The position numbers and the translations under genes were made by a program. Under the pieces are notes generated by a model. It was not told where the DNA came from, ran no database searches, and saw only the letters and a list, made by a program, of their open reading frames with translations. From Zoogloea sp. 1C4 (lineage in GTDB: Bacteria > Pseudomonadota > Gammaproteobacteria > Burkholderiales > Rhodocyclaceae): a stretch of 64,000 nucleotides of DNA. Shown piece by piece: positions 55,567 through 64,000 of this stretch. The stretch spans positions 124,001-188,000 of the forward strand of contig NZ_SSXU01000006.1 in the NCBI RefSeq assembly GCF_009469605.1. The letters run 5' to 3'. Numbering within the stretch: position 1 is the first letter of the stretch; every line of letters begins with the position of its first letter.

Positions 55567-55638
55567 TGTAGGTCGGACTTCAGTCCGACAACCCCGGCCC
55601 GCTCAACCCGTGCTGTCGGACTGAAGTCCGACCTACAG
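55567..55638. repeat. REP-like palindromic pair upstream of yajC
   Basis: TGTAGGTCGGACTTCAGTCCGAC (55567-55589) and its near-perfect inverse GTCGGACTGAAGTCCGACCTACAG (55615-55638), separated by 25 bases. It is nearly identical to the unit at 52982-53005, so two pairs of one repeat family flank secD and yajC. Confidence 0.8.
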
Positions 55639-55691
55639 GGGAGCCGCAGACCGGGATGGGGGCGGCCTTTGCGTCTCTCCGGGCGATGGAC

Positions 55692-55726
55692 GAAAAAAAG
55701 CGGCGTCTGCCTTGCGACAGACGCCG
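55692..55726 (-). terminator. Terminator of the small conserved gene
   Basis: CGGCGTCTG (55701-55709) pairs with CAGACGCCG (55718-55726) around an 8-base loop. On the minus strand the hairpin is followed by CTTTTTTTCG. It lies about 75 bases beyond the stop at 55801. Confidence 0.85.
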
Positions 55727-55800
55727 TCAAATCTCCACGAGGGAGAGGAGGGAGAAAAACTCGGTTTGCTGGCCCCTTTTTGGGGCCTTGCAGGCAGCGG

Positions 55801-56127
55801 TCAGGCTGCCTTGCGCAGTTGGGTGCAGAAGCGCTGCCAGTTGGCAGACATCGCGGCGATCATCTCTTCGGCGGCCAGCAGGGGCAGCAGGCCCATGCGG
55901 TGCTGGCTGCGCACGAAGGCTTCGACGTGCGGCGTACAGAGGGTGTTCTGTTCCTGCTTGAGCAGGTCGAGGAAGCGGGCCTCGGCCGCGCCCCAGAATT
56001 CGGAAGTGCCAACCCAGCCGGTGTCGGCGGTGGCTTCACGGACGGCCTTGCGCCACAGGGCTTCGGCGCGCTCGATGGACACGCCGGCCTTGCGGGCGTG
56101 CCACGGCAGATTTTTCGGTGCTTTCAT
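55801..56127 (-). CDS. Small helical protein of unknown function
   Basis: 108 residues, no signal peptide or membrane segment, mostly helical (ERAEALWRKAVREATADTG, EARFLDLLKQEQNTL, AAEEMIAAMSANWQRFCTQL). ATG 56127 has a clear AGGAG site and the gene has its own terminator, so it is very likely real. The helical, amphipathic, phasin-sized character and a TGCACTGCA-centred inverted repeat in the upstream region would fit a granule-associated protein, but no family motif confirms that. Confidence 0.75.
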   Translation of the reverse strand: MKAPKNLPWHARKAGVSIERAEALWRKAVREATADTGWVGTSEFWGAAEARFLDLLKQEQNTLCTPHVEAFVRSQHRMGLLPLLAAEEMIAAMSANWQRFCTQLRKAA

Positions 56128-56459
56128 TTGCTGTTACTCCTATTGGCCACGTCATGGTGGTGACCTGACGCGGACGCTTGGCTCTCTGTTGCGTTGCAGT
56201 ATTTTACGGTTAGGGTTTAACCCTTATGAAACAGCGGTTTTTGACCGCGGATTCGATTTCTTTGTTGCACTGCACAACTTCATTCTAGGCAAGCCACCCA
56301 CTCACCGCAAGTGCCGCTCGTCGGCGATGAATGAATTGCGTCACGGTGATTCGCGTTTTTGCAACACCACCGTTGCCCGTTTTGCGGAGGCGTCCGGCAA
56401 GGGCCGGGGCGGTAGAATGGCGGGCTTCGCAGTCGAACTCACGAGCCCTTTTACCTGCC
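56128..56459. promoter_or_regulatory. Divergent intergenic region with two inverted repeats
   Basis: 332 bases between the small minus-strand gene and uvrD, AT-richer than its surroundings at 56195-56285. It contains AGGGTT-T-AACCCT (56212-56224) and TTGTTGCACTGCACAA (56262-56277), a near-palindrome of the TGC/GCA kind bound by PhaR-type regulators of polyhydroxyalkanoate granule genes. The regulator assignment is speculative. Confidence 0.35.
56413..56418 (+). promoter_or_regulatory. Possible -10 box of uvrD
   Basis: TAGAAT, 41 bases before the uvrD ATG, the same hexamer as before glnB and gltX. No obvious -35 box. Confidence 0.4.
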
Positions 56460-58685
56460 ATGTCCCAGCTTCTCGACAACCTGAACCCCGAACAACTGGC
56501 CGCCGTCACCTTGCCGCCCCAGCATGCGCTGATCCTGGCCGGCGCCGGCTCGGGCAAGACCCGGGTGCTGACGACGCGCATCGCCTGGCTGATCCAGAAC
56601 GGCTTCTGCAGCGCCCAGGGCATCCTGGCCGTGACCTTCACCAACAAGGCCGCGAAGGAGATGCTTACCCGCCTGTCGGCGATGTTCCCGATCAACACCC
56701 GCGGGATGTGGATCGGGACCTTTCATGGCCTGTGCAACCGCTTCCTGCGCGCCCATCACCGGGAGGCCGGCCTGCCGCAGCTGTTCCAGATCCTGGATTC
56801 GGGCGACCAGCTTGCTTCGATCAAGCGCCTGCTGAAAACCCTCAACATCGACGACGAGAAGTTTCCGCCGCGGGAGCTCCAGCACTTCATCAATGGCCAG
56901 AAAGAAGCCGGCATCAGGCCGGCTGCAGTAGAGGCGTGGGACGACTACACCCGCCGCCGGGTCGAGCTTTACATGGAGTATGAGACCCAATGCCAGCGCG
57001 AGGCAGTTGTGGATTTCCCTGAATTGCTGCTGCGCAGCTACGAGCTGCTGGAGCGCAACGAGCCGATCCGCAGGCATTACCAGGCCCGCTTCCGCCACAT
57101 CCTGGTGGATGAGTTCCAGGACACCAACGTGCTGCAGTACCGCTGGCTCAAGCTGCTGGCGGGCAACGGCGAGGAGGGCGGGGCCTACCTCTTCTGCGTG
57201 GGCGACGACGATCAGTCGATCTATCGCTTCCGGGGCGCCGAGATCGGCAACATGCGCGACTTCGAGCGGGACTTCAAGGTGCCGGCGGTGATCCGCCTGG
57301 AGCAGAACTACCGCTCCCACGGCAACATCCTGGATGCCGCCAACGCGCTGATCTCCAACAACAGCAAGCGCCTCGGCAAGAGCCTGTGGACCGACCGGGG
57401 GGCCGGCGAGCCGATCCGCGTGTATGAGGCCTTCACCGACAGCGACGAGGCGCGCTTCATCGTCGAGGAGGTGCAGTCGCTGGTGCGCGAGGGCATCAGC
57501 CGCTCCGACATCGCGCTGCTGTACCGCTCCAACGCCCAGTCGCGGGTGCTTGAGCACCAGCTGTTCTCCAGCGGTGTGGCCTACCGGGTGTATGGCGGGC
57601 TGCGCTTCTTCGAGCGTCAGGAGGTGAAGCACGCGCTCGCTTACCTGCGCCTGATCGCCAACCCGGACGACGACACCGCCTTCACCCGGGTGGTGAACTT
57701 CCCCACCCGCGGCATCGGCGCCCGCTCGCTGGAGGCCCTGCAGGATGCCGCGCGAACCTGGAACACGCCGCTCTACCAGACGGTGCCGCATCTTTCTGGA
57801 AAGCCGGGCACGTCGCTGGCGCAGTTCGTCGGGCTGATCGAGCGCCTGCGCCAGGAGACCGCCGCGCTGCCGCTCCACGAGATGGTGGATCACGTCATCG
57901 AGATGTCGGGGCTGCGCACCCACTACAAGAACGAGAAGGAAGGCCAGGAGCGCCTCGAGAACCTGGACGAACTCATCAACGCCGCGGCCAACTTCAATGC
58001 CGAGGTGGGCTCTGGCGAACGCCCGGCCGACATGGGCACCGATACCGGCACGGTGCTGGCGGAGTTTCTCGCCCACGCCTCCCTGGAAGCCGGCGACCAC
58101 CAGGCCGACGCGGGCACCGAAGCCGTGCAGCTGATGACGGTGCACGCCGCCAAGGGGCTGGAGTTCGACGTGGTGTTCCTGTCGGGGCTCGAGGAGGGAT
58201 TGTTTCCCCACGAGAACAGCATCCTCGAATCCGACGGGCTGGAGGAGGAGCGCCGGCTGATGTACGTGGCGGTGACCCGCGCTCGCCAGCGCCTGTACCT
58301 GAGCTTCACCCAGAGCCGGATGCTCCACGGCCAGGTGCGCTACAACCTGCGCTCGCGCTTCCTGGAGGAGATCCCGGAAGAACTGACCAAGTGGCTGACG
58401 CCGCCCAACCCGCGCCGCAGCTTCGTGTCGGAGCCGTCGCCGCGCTATTACAACCCGGGCGCCAGCAAGCCGGCCGCCCCGTCGATGCCGCCGCCCCCGC
58501 CGCAGAAATCCCGCGATCTGGGCGGGCTGTCGATCGGCCAGGCGGTGAGCCACATCCGTTTTGGCGAAGGCGTGATCGTCGCCGCCGAAGGCAGTGGCAG
58601 CGATGCGCGGGTGCAGGTGAAGTTTGCCGAATCCGGCGCCAAGTGGCTGATGCTGGCGGTGGCCAAGCTCACGCCGATCGGCTGA
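56460..58685 (+). CDS. uvrD: ATP-dependent DNA helicase UvrD (helicase II)
   Basis: 741 residues, superfamily 1A helicase. Motif I GAGSGKTRVL, Ia AVTFTNKAAKEM, II LVDEFQDTN, III VGDDDQSIYRFRGAE, IV RLEQNYRSHGNIL, V LMTVHAAKGLEFD and VI YVAVTRARQRLYLSF are all intact. The C-terminal 50 residues form the Tudor-like tail typical of UvrD/PcrA (HIRFGEGVIVAAEGSG). It unwinds DNA 3' to 5' in nucleotide-excision and mismatch repair. ATG 56460 begins MSQLLDNLNPEQLAAV; the upstream in-frame extension is not coding-like. Confidence 0.95.
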   Translation: MSQLLDNLNPEQLAAVTLPPQHALILAGAGSGKTRVLTTRIAWLIQNGFCSAQGILAVTFTNKAAKEMLTRLSAMFPINTRGMWIGTFHGLCNRFLRAHHREAGLPQLFQILDSGDQLASIKRLLKTLNIDDEKFPPRELQHFINGQKEAGIRPAAVEAWDDYTRRRVELYMEYETQCQREAVVDFPELLLRSYELLERNEPIRRHYQARFRHILVDEFQDTNVLQYRWLKLLAGNGEEGGAYLFCVGDDDQSIYRFRGAEIGNMRDFERDFKVPAVIRLEQNYRSHGNILDAANALISNNSKRLGKSLWTDRGAGEPIRVYEAFTDSDEARFIVEEVQSLVREGISRSDIALLYRSNAQSRVLEHQLFSSGVAYRVYGGLRFFERQEVKHALAYLRLIANPDDDTAFTRVVNFPTRGIGARSLEALQDAARTWNTPLYQTVPHLSGKPGTSLAQFVGLIERLRQETAALPLHEMVDHVIEMSGLRTHYKNEKEGQERLENLDELINAAANFNAEVGSGERPADMGTDTGTVLAEFLAHASLEAGDHQADAGTEAVQLMTVHAAKGLEFDVVFLSGLEEGLFPHENSILESDGLEEERRLMYVAVTRARQRLYLSFTQSRMLHGQVRYNLRSRFLEEIPEELTKWLTPPNPRRSFVSEPSPRYYNPGASKPAAPSMPPPPPQKSRDLGGLSIGQAVSHIRFGEGVIVAAEGSGSDARVQVKFAESGAKWLMLAVAKLTPIG

Positions 58686-58706
58686 GCAAGCGGTTCAGCG
58701 AAGGCT

Positions 58707-58734
58707 GCCCGGCGCCCGCTCTGGCGGGCCGGGC
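58707..58734. terminator. Possible hairpin between uvrD and the DUF192 gene
   Basis: GCCCGG...CCCGC at 58707-58719 pairs with GCGGG...CCGGGC at 58724-58734 with a 2-base bulge and a 4-base loop. There is no T-run, so termination would be weak or protein-dependent. Confidence 0.4.
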
Positions 58735-58740
58735 GATTCC

Positions 58741-59193
58741 TCAGCGGCCGTAGCCGGCCAGGGGCGTGACGCCGTTGATCTTCACGCCGGCGCCCAGGCC
58801 CTTCTGGCGGAACCAGCCCTGGTTCATCTCGAGCGCGAAGCGCGCCGGCCTGGCTGCGCAGTGGTTGTCCTCGGTCTGGGGCTTCATGTCTTCGACGTTC
58901 ACGATGCGCCCTTCGTCGTCGAGAAAGGCCACCGACAGGGGCAGCAGGGTGTTCTTCATCCACATGCAGTGGCGCTGGGGTTCGGTGAACACGAAGAGCA
59001 TCCCGCGGTTGGCGGGCATGGCCTTGCGCTGCATCAGGCCGCGCTGGCGGTGCTCGTCGTTGGCGGCCACCTCGGCCTCGATGCGGAACATGCCGATGGT
59101 GAGCTCGGTCACCGGCATCTGGGTTTCGGCCGCAGCCGGAAGGGCGACCAGGGCGGCCAGCAGGGCCGCGCAGCGAAGTGAAAGCGCAGTCAT
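58741..59193 (-). CDS. DUF192 periplasmic protein
   Basis: 150 residues with a signal peptide (LRCAALLAALVALPAAAE). The DUF192 core is clear: EVAANDEHRQRGLMQRKAMP, GMLFVFTEPQRHCMWMKNTL, LPLSVAFLDDEGRIV and a C-terminal ALEMNQGWFRQKGLGAG. The biochemical role of the family is unknown. It starts 11 bases after the rluE stop and is probably co-transcribed with it. Confidence 0.88.
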   Translation of the reverse strand: MTALSLRCAALLAALVALPAAAETQMPVTELTIGMFRIEAEVAANDEHRQRGLMQRKAMPANRGMLFVFTEPQRHCMWMKNTLLPLSVAFLDDEGRIVNVEDMKPQTEDNHCAARPARFALEMNQGWFRQKGLGAGVKINGVTPLAGYGR

Positions 59194-59204
59194 CGGAAGT
59201 TCAT

Positions 59205-59843
59205 TCAGACAGGTTTGCGGGGACGGGCAACCTTAGCACGTCCGGTTGTGGGCTGTCGTCGCCCGGAGGGCGGCGCGGGCGGGCGGCGGGGCGTCTGCAG
59301 GACCGGCGGCGGCGTGGTGGCTCGCCAGATGCCGGGTTCGAGGCCGTCAAGGGTCCACTCGCCGATGCGCACGCGGATCAGGCGCAGGGTGGGGAAACCG
59401 ACCTTGGCGGTCATCCGCCGGACCTGCCGGTTCTTGCCCTCGCGCAGGACGATCTCGATCCAGCTTGTCGGGATGGCTTTGCGTTCGCGGATCGGTGGGT
59501 TGCGTGGCCACAGCCAGGCAGGCTCGTCGACGAGGCGCGCCTCGCAGGGTTTTGTGACGAAATCGCCCAGATCGACACCGGCGCGCAGCCGCGCCAGGGC
59601 GGCCTCGTCGGGGATGCCTTCCACCTGCACGAGGTAGGTCTTGGGCAGCTTGTGGCGGGGATCGGCGATGCGCTGCTGGAGCGCGCCGTCGTCGGTCAGC
59701 ACCAGCAAGCCCTCACTGTCGGCATCCAGCCGGCCGGCGGCATACACGCCGGGCAGGTCGATGTGATCCGCCAGGGTGGCTTTGCCCGGTTCGCCGGTGA
59801 ACTGGCACAGCACCCCGTAGGGCTTGTTGAAGAGGATGAGCAT
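59205..59843 (-). CDS. rluE: 23S rRNA pseudouridine(2457) synthase
   Basis: 212 residues. Signature [17 protein letters not shown] contains the catalytic Asp (GRLDxDSEGLL), followed by [31 protein letters not shown] and [20 protein letters not shown]. The latter two blocks match E. coli RluE closely. ATG 59843 begins [16 protein letters not shown] without an S4 domain, as in RluE. The C-terminal tail is Pro/Arg-rich. It is in the order desaturase - rluE - DUF192 on the minus strand. Confidence 0.9.
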   Translation of the reverse strand: MLILFNKPYGVLCQFTGEPGKATLADHIDLPGVYAAGRLDADSEGLLVLTDDGALQQRIADPRHKLPKTYLVQVEGIPDEAALARLRAGVDLGDFVTKPCEARLVDEPAWLWPRNPPIRERKAIPTSWIEIVLREGKNRQVRRMTAKVGFPTLRLIRVRIGEWTLDGLEPGIWRATTPPPVLQTPRRPPAPPSGRRQPTTGRAKVARPRKPV

Positions 59844-59855
59844 GGGAAAAGCTTT

Positions 59856-59877
59856 GCCCGGAGCGGACGCTCCGGGC
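59856..59877 (-). terminator. Hairpin between the desaturase and rluE
   Basis: GCCCGGAGC (59856-59864) pairs with GCTCCGGGC (59869-59877) around GGAC. On the minus strand it is followed by AAAGCTTTT rather than a clean T-run, so it may be a weak terminator or an mRNA-processing hairpin. Confidence 0.4.
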
Positions 59878-59893
59878 GGGGAGGGTTGATGCG

Positions 59894-61063
59894 TCAGGCG
59901 TAGCGGCGCAGGCGCAGCGAGAAATCCTCGAGTTGGCGGATGCCGCTTTGCTCGGCGCGGGCGATCCAGTCCTGCAGTTGCTGCAGGAGCTGCTCGCTGC
60001 TGGCAGAGGAGCGTGCCCACAGGGCGGTGAGCTCGTCGCGCATCGTCACCACGGTTTCGAGGCGTTTGTTGTCCTTCAGCACGGTGGCGAGGCGCTGGCG
60101 CTCCTCGGCGCACAGCTGGCCTTCTTCGGCCGCGAGCCAGCGCCGCAGTTCGCGAACGGTGAACTTGCCCTCGGACTGGGCCTTGAGGGCGGTGAATTCT
60201 TCCTGGGCGATGGCCTTCAGGCTCTGCACGTAGCGGGTCATCACGTCGTAGCGGTGGGTGATGATGGCCTGGAGGGTGTCGAAGTCGGCGCGGGCCTTGG
60301 CGGCGCCGAAGCGCGGCGTCGGGATGGTCTTCTTGACGTGGGCGAGGCCGAGCATCTCAAGGATGCGGATGTACATCCAGCCGATGTCGAACTCGTACCA
60401 GCGGGCCGACAGCTTGGCCGAGGTGGCAAAGCTGTGGTGGTTGTTGTGGAGCTCTTCGCCGCCGATCAGGATGCCCCAGGGGAGCAGGTTGGTGGAGGCG
60501 TCGGAGCAGTTGTAGTTGCGGTAGCCCCAGAAGTGGCCGAGGCCGTTGATGACGCCGGCAGCCCAGAACGGGATCCACACCATCTGCACGCCCCAGATCA
60601 GCACGCCCGGCCAGATGCCGAAGAGCAGCAGATCGGCCGCCAGCATCACGAGGATGCCGGACTTGGGAAAGCGCGAGAACAGCTTGCGCTCGAAGGCGTC
60701 ATCCGGCGTGCCGTGGCCGTAGCGCTGGATGGTTTCCTTGTTGCGGGCTTCCTTCACGTAGAGGAAGACACCGGTCCACAGCACCTTGTTGATGCCGTGG
60801 ATCTGCGGGCTGTGGGGGTCTTCGGCGGTTTCGCACTTGGCGTGGTGCTTGCGGTGGATGGCCGCCCACTCCTTGGTGACCATGCCGGTGGTGAGCCACA
60901 GCCAGAAGCGGAAGAACAGGGCCGGCAGCGGGTGCAGGTCGAGTGCCCGGTGCGCCTGGTGACGGTGCAGGAAAATGGTGACCGAGGCGATGGTGACATG
61001 GGTCATCGCCAGCGTGACGACAACGTAGCCCCACCAGGGCAGATCGAGCAGTCCGGAGAACAT
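59894..61063 (-). CDS. Membrane fatty acid (acyl-CoA) desaturase
   Basis: 389 residues with four or more hydrophobic helices and the three histidine boxes of the delta-9 type di-iron desaturases: [30 protein letters not shown] and [15 protein letters not shown]. The C-terminal third (about 255-389) is a soluble helical extension ([20 protein letters not shown] ...), longer than in the simplest family members. It introduces a cis double bond into acyl chains and so tunes membrane fluidity. Electron donor genes are not adjacent. Confidence 0.9.
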   Translation of the reverse strand: MFSGLLDLPWWGYVVVTLAMTHVTIASVTIFLHRHQAHRALDLHPLPALFFRFWLWLTTGMVTKEWAAIHRKHHAKCETAEDPHSPQIHGINKVLWTGVFLYVKEARNKETIQRYGHGTPDDAFERKLFSRFPKSGILVMLAADLLLFGIWPGVLIWGVQMVWIPFWAAGVINGLGHFWGYRNYNCSDASTNLLPWGILIGGEELHNNHHSFATSAKLSARWYEFDIGWMYIRILEMLGLAHVKKTIPTPRFGAAKARADFDTLQAIITHRYDVMTRYVQSLKAIAQEEFTALKAQSEGKFTVRELRRWLAAEEGQLCAEERQRLATVLKDNKRLETVVTMRDELTALWARSSASSEQLLQQLQDWIARAEQSGIRQLEDFSLRLRRYA

Positions 61064-61158
61064 CGGCAGTGCGTTCCTTGAAATATTGGGTTGAACCGCC
61101 CGATTCTAGTCGAGCCCCGTGGGCAAACCAAGACAGATCAGCGGTTTACCCCATATCG

Positions 61159-62466
61159 TCAGGAAACCGGGTTGTCTTTAGTCGACACCGCCACGTCGCC
61201 GAGGATGCGCACTTCGCGCTGGGGGAAGGGAATCTCGATGCCTTCGGCCTTGAAGCGCCGCCAGACTTCCAGGTTGATCGCCGAGCGGATGCCAAGGGTG
61301 CCTTCGGCCGGATCGCGGATCCAGAAGCCCAGCTGCAGGTTGATGCCGCTGTCGGCAAAGGCCTCGACGAAGGCGCCGGGGGCCGGGTCCTTCATCACCC
61401 GCGGCTGATTGTGGGCCGCTTCGACGAGGATCTCCATGGCCTTCTCGAGGTCAGTGGCGTAGCTCACCTGGATCGGCAGCGAAATGCGCACCTTGGGATC
61501 GGTGAAGGTTTCGTTCTGCACCACCGAGCCGACCAGGGTCTCGTTGGGCACGATGGATTCGATGCCGGTCATCCCTTTGAGCACGGTGTAGCGGGTGGTG
61601 ATCTGACTCACCACGCCGCGCTCGGTGCCCACCGAGATCAGGTTGCCCATGCGGATCGAGCGGTCGAGCAGCAGGATGAAGCCAGCCACGTAGTTGGCGG
61701 CGATCTTCTGCAGGCCGAGGCCGAGGCCCACGCCCAGCGCGCCGCCGAACACCGACAGGGCGGTGAGGTCGATGCCCACCAGCGGCAGGCTGACGGTGAC
61801 GGCGAGCACCAGCAGCAGCGCCTTGGAGAGCCGCGCGAACACCAGCTGCAGGTTGGAGTCCAGCCCCTCGGTGCGCATCAGCCGGCTTTCGAGCACGCCG
61901 GCGGCCCACATCGCCACCAGCATCGTGACCATCACCGTGAGCGCGCCCTGCAGCAGCATCCACAGGTTGATCTTGGCCTTGCCGACGGTAAAGCCGATCT
62001 GCTCCAGCCCATCGATCACCGTGGGCAGCACGCCGATGATCTGCAGGGCCACGACGATCCATGCCGCGGTGGCGAAGAAGCGCTCGAAACTGGCCAGCCA
62101 GCCGGCCCTGGGAAAGCTGCGCTTGAGGGCATGGACGGTGAGCCGGATGGCTGCCATCGCGCCAAGCAGCGGCACCGCCAGCTTGAAGAGATTCACGTGG
62201 TGCCAGTGGCCGAGGATGATGCGTGCCACCACCACCAGCGCCAGGGCGGTGAGGGGGAAGATCACCCGGCGCAGGCCTTCCTCGCCGGCGCCCGCCAGGC
62301 TGGGGTTGGCTTCGCGCCGGCGGCGCAGGATGCCCTTGATCTGGCGGGTGATGAGCCCGGCCAGCACCAGGCACAGGGCCAGCGCGCCCACCTGCCAGAC
62401 GATGGCGGGCTGCTGCACGTCCTTCCACAAGTCGATCAGCAGTTCAGCGATCTGATTCTCTTCCAT
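61159..62466 (-). CDS. MscS-family mechanosensitive channel
   Basis: 435 residues. Several N-terminal helices (about 20-210) precede the MscS pore region and beta domain: LTALSVFGGALGVGLGLGLQ with the pore-lining Gly/Ala pattern, KIAANYVAGFILLLDRSIRM, GNLISVGTERGVVSQITTRY and GIESIVPNETLVGSVVQNET. The C-terminal alpha/beta domain ends INLEVWRRFKAEGIEIPFPQ, family-typical. It is an inner-membrane channel that opens under osmotic downshock. Its start overlaps the end of the PLD-family gene by 23 bases. Confidence 0.92.
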   Translation of the reverse strand: MEENQIAELLIDLWKDVQQPAIVWQVGALALCLVLAGLITRQIKGILRRRREANPSLAGAGEEGLRRVIFPLTALALVVVARIILGHWHHVNLFKLAVPLLGAMAAIRLTVHALKRSFPRAGWLASFERFFATAAWIVVALQIIGVLPTVIDGLEQIGFTVGKAKINLWMLLQGALTVMVTMLVAMWAAGVLESRLMRTEGLDSNLQLVFARLSKALLLVLAVTVSLPLVGIDLTALSVFGGALGVGLGLGLQKIAANYVAGFILLLDRSIRMGNLISVGTERGVVSQITTRYTVLKGMTGIESIVPNETLVGSVVQNETFTDPKVRISLPIQVSYATDLEKAMEILVEAAHNQPRVMKDPAPGAFVEAFADSGINLQLGFWIRDPAEGTLGIRSAINLEVWRRFKAEGIEIPFPQREVRILGDVAVSTKDNPVS

Positions 62467-63058
62467 CCTGTTTCCCTCTTTTTGCCGGCAGATCGTCCAG
62501 GCTGTCCAGGCGCAGGGCTTCGGCCCGGTGGCGCTGCCAGTTGCGGGCGTAGGCCTGGGCCAGCGCGGGGTTGTCGCGCAGGATCAGCATGTTTTCGGCG
62601 TTGGCCACCCGCGCGGAGCGGGTGAAGTTGTATGAGCCGGTGGCCACCGCCCCGTGGCGCGAGGCCGGGTCGATGATCATCAGCTTGTTGTGGGCGATGT
62701 TGTAACGTGTTTCGACCGCCACGGGAATACCCGCGTTGAGTAACTCGGGCATCACGCTGAGCGAGTTCGGCCGGTTGGATTCGGCATCCAGCAGCACCTC
62801 GACGCGCACGCCGCGGCGATGGGCGGCGATCAGCCCGCGGGCCAGCGGCTTGCTGGTGAAGAGATAGGCCTGCACGAGGATTTGTTCCCGCGCGCCGTCG
62901 ATCGCCTCGAGCAGGGCCTGCTCGGGGTCGTTCCACGGGGAGAAGGCCAGCTCGACCCGCCCCTGGGCGGGGAGGTTGAGGGTGGGTTCGCGCTCGGGGG
63001 CCGCCACGGCCTGGGCGGCCAGCCCGAGGGCCAGCCAGCCCAGCAGGCGGAGGCGCAT
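62444..63058 (-). CDS. Exported phospholipase D-family protein (Nuc-like)
   Basis: 204 residues with a signal peptide (LLGWLALGLAAQAVAAPE) and a single HKD motif, HNKLMIID followed by ATGSYNFTRSA. This is the compact one-motif layout of the Nuc-type endonucleases and related phosphodiesterases, which work as dimers. Substrate (DNA or lipid) is not decided by sequence. Its ATG overlaps the stop of the upstream RNA methyltransferase gene by one base (TGATG), and its end overlaps the channel gene, so the three are coupled. Confidence 0.85.
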   Translation of the reverse strand: MRLRLLGWLALGLAAQAVAAPEREPTLNLPAQGRVELAFSPWNDPEQALLEAIDGAREQILVQAYLFTSKPLARGLIAAHRRGVRVEVLLDAESNRPNSLSVMPELLNAGIPVAVETRYNIAHNKLMIIDPASRHGAVATGSYNFTRSARVANAENMLILRDNPALAQAYARNWQRHRAEALRLDSLDDLPAKRGKQDGRESDR

Positions 63059-64000
63059 CAGGCCTGGCGCTCCAGCACCGCGGCAAAGAAGCCGTCGGTA
63101 TCGTGGTCGGCCGGGGTGAGGCGGAGCTGTTCGCCACAGGCGATCTCGATGCCCTGCTTGCCCAGCACCTCTTCGGCGCTCTTCGCGACGAAGCCCGGGT
63201 TGGCTTCGAGGAAGGCGGCGACGATGGCTTCGTTCTCTTCAGGCAGGATGCTGCAGGTGGCGTACACCAGCCGGCCGCCCGGCTTTACCAGGCGGGCGGC
63301 GCTGGCCAGGATCGCAGCCTGCTTGACGGTGAGCTCGGCCAGCGCTTCGGGGCTCTGGCGCCATTTGAGATCCGGGTTGCGGCGCAGGGTGCCGAGGCCG
63401 CTGCACGGGGCATCCACCAGCACCCGGTCGATCTTGCCGGCGAGGCGCTTGACCCGCGGATCGTTCTCGCTGGCGATCACCACCGGGTGGATGTTGGACA
63501 GGCCGGAGCGGGCCATGCGCGGCTTGAGCTTCGAGAGCCGCTTGTCGGACACGTCAAACGCGTACAGACGGCCGGAGTTGCGCATCATCGCGCCCAGCAG
63601 CAAGGTTTTGCCGCCGGCTCCGGCGCAGAAGTCCACGACCATCTCGCCGCGCTTGGGCTGGAGCAGGAAGCCCAGCAGCTGGCTGCCTTCGTCCTGCACC
63701 TCGAAGCTGCCGTCGAGGAACTGGGGGTGCTTCTGCAGCGCCGGCTTGCCTTCGAGGCGCACGGCCAGCGGCGAGTAGCGGCCCGGGGCGCAGGCGATGC
63801 CGTCGGCGCGGAGCTTCTCGACCAGCGCGTCGCGGTCGAGCTTGAGGCTGTTGGCGCGCAGGTCGAGGGGCGCCGGGCGGTTGAGGCTCTGGGCCAGGGC
63901 CAGCACTTCGGCCTCGCTGCGGCTCGCCAGCAGGCGCTCGGCCAGCCAGTCGGGCAGGTCGGCGCTCTCGGCGAAGCTCAGCTCGCCGATCTCGCGGCCC
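63058..64000 (-). CDS. RsmB/NOP-family rRNA cytosine-C5 methyltransferase, 5' end outside the window
   Basis: The last roughly 313 codons are present; the frame runs open to the window edge with family-like sequence (LPDWLAERLLASRSEAEVL), so the start lies beyond 64000. The class I methyltransferase motif VVDFCAGAGGKTLLLGAMM, the release/general Cys in VDAPCSGLGTLRRNPDLKW and the catalytic Cys in YATCSILPEENE are all present. The family methylates cytosine C5 in rRNA (RsmB/RsmF type); the exact target site is not decided. First visible gene of the coupled group with the PLD-family and mscS-type genes. Confidence 0.9.
   Translation of the reverse strand, partial: GREIGELSFAESADLPDWLAERLLASRSEAEVLALAQSLNRPAPLDLRANSLKLDRDALVEKLRADGIACAPGRYSPLAVRLEGKPALQKHPQFLDGSFEVQDEGSQLLGFLLQPKRGEMVVDFCAGAGGKTLLLGAMMRNSGRLYAFDVSDKRLSKLKPRMARSGLSNIHPVVIASENDPRVKRLAGKIDRVLVDAPCSGLGTLRRNPDLKWRQSPEALAELTVKQAAILASAARLVKPGGRLVYATCSILPEENEAIVAAFLEANPGFVAKSAEEVLGKQGIEIACGEQLRLTPADHDTDGFFAAVLERQA

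Noticed and set aside
55567-55638. Repeated palindromes considered as a CRISPR-like array
   Set aside because: Only two inverted, not direct, units with one spacer and no cas genes; they fit REP elements.

Overview
The window is about 64 kb of GC-rich, densely packed chromosome from a Gram-negative bacterium. The gene set fits a betaproteobacterium, probably of the Rhodocyclaceae/Zoogloeaceae type, but this is inference from gene content and there is no rRNA to confirm it. In its favour are a stand-alone heptose-7-phosphate kinase (HldA), RluE, MnmC, YajC-SecD-SecF, a second EF-G-like protein and very large PAS-rich hybrid kinases. No tRNA, rRNA, CRISPR array, prophage or complete insertion sequence was found.

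Layout. 1-4872: a terminator-bearing non-coding stretch, then a GAF/PAS hybrid histidine kinase overlapping a REC-GGDEF(degenerate)-EAL protein, a c-di-GMP signalling pair. 4910-8806: EF-G-like GTPase and SulP transporter on the minus strand. 9048-15114: a 1590-residue hybrid kinase with two receiver domains and Hpt, then an MFS transporter. 15115-22156: a DUF482 acyltransferase and two minus-strand groups that each combine a peptidoglycan hydrolase lacking a signal peptide with an exported partner; between them lie nadE and glnB. 22336-26661: gltX, a glycine-zipper protein and mnmC. 26873-49871: a 23-kb plus-strand surface-glycan locus. 49872-52000: a lone PD-(D/E)xK-like gene between short repeats. 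52001-55345: secF, secD, yajC with REP-like palindromes. 55801-64000: a small conserved protein, uvrD, then a minus-strand run of DUF192, rluE, fatty-acid desaturase, mscS-type channel, PLD-family protein and a 5'-truncated rRNA cytosine methyltransferase.

The glycan locus is the most interesting part. It has an ABC exporter of the Wzm/Wzt type whose ATPase carries a C-terminal glycan-binding domain. Next to it is a methyltransferase with a long coiled coil built from 28-residue repeats, the architecture expected of a chain terminator with a molecular ruler. It also has a GT9-WbsX fusion, two related membrane proteins that look like GT-C glycosyltransferases (one fused to an acyltransferase-3 domain), and three ADP-heptose genes (hldA, hldD, gmhA). 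These are followed by an apparent lipid-linked D-arabinofuranose module: HAD-UbiA phosphoribosyltransferase, DprE1-like oxidase, DprE2-like reductase and a GtrA protein. In mycobacteria the matching genes make and translocate decaprenyl-phospho-arabinose. I infer that this bacterium makes a methyl-capped, ABC-exported glycan and modifies a glycan or protein in the periplasm with D-arabinofuranose or a close relative.
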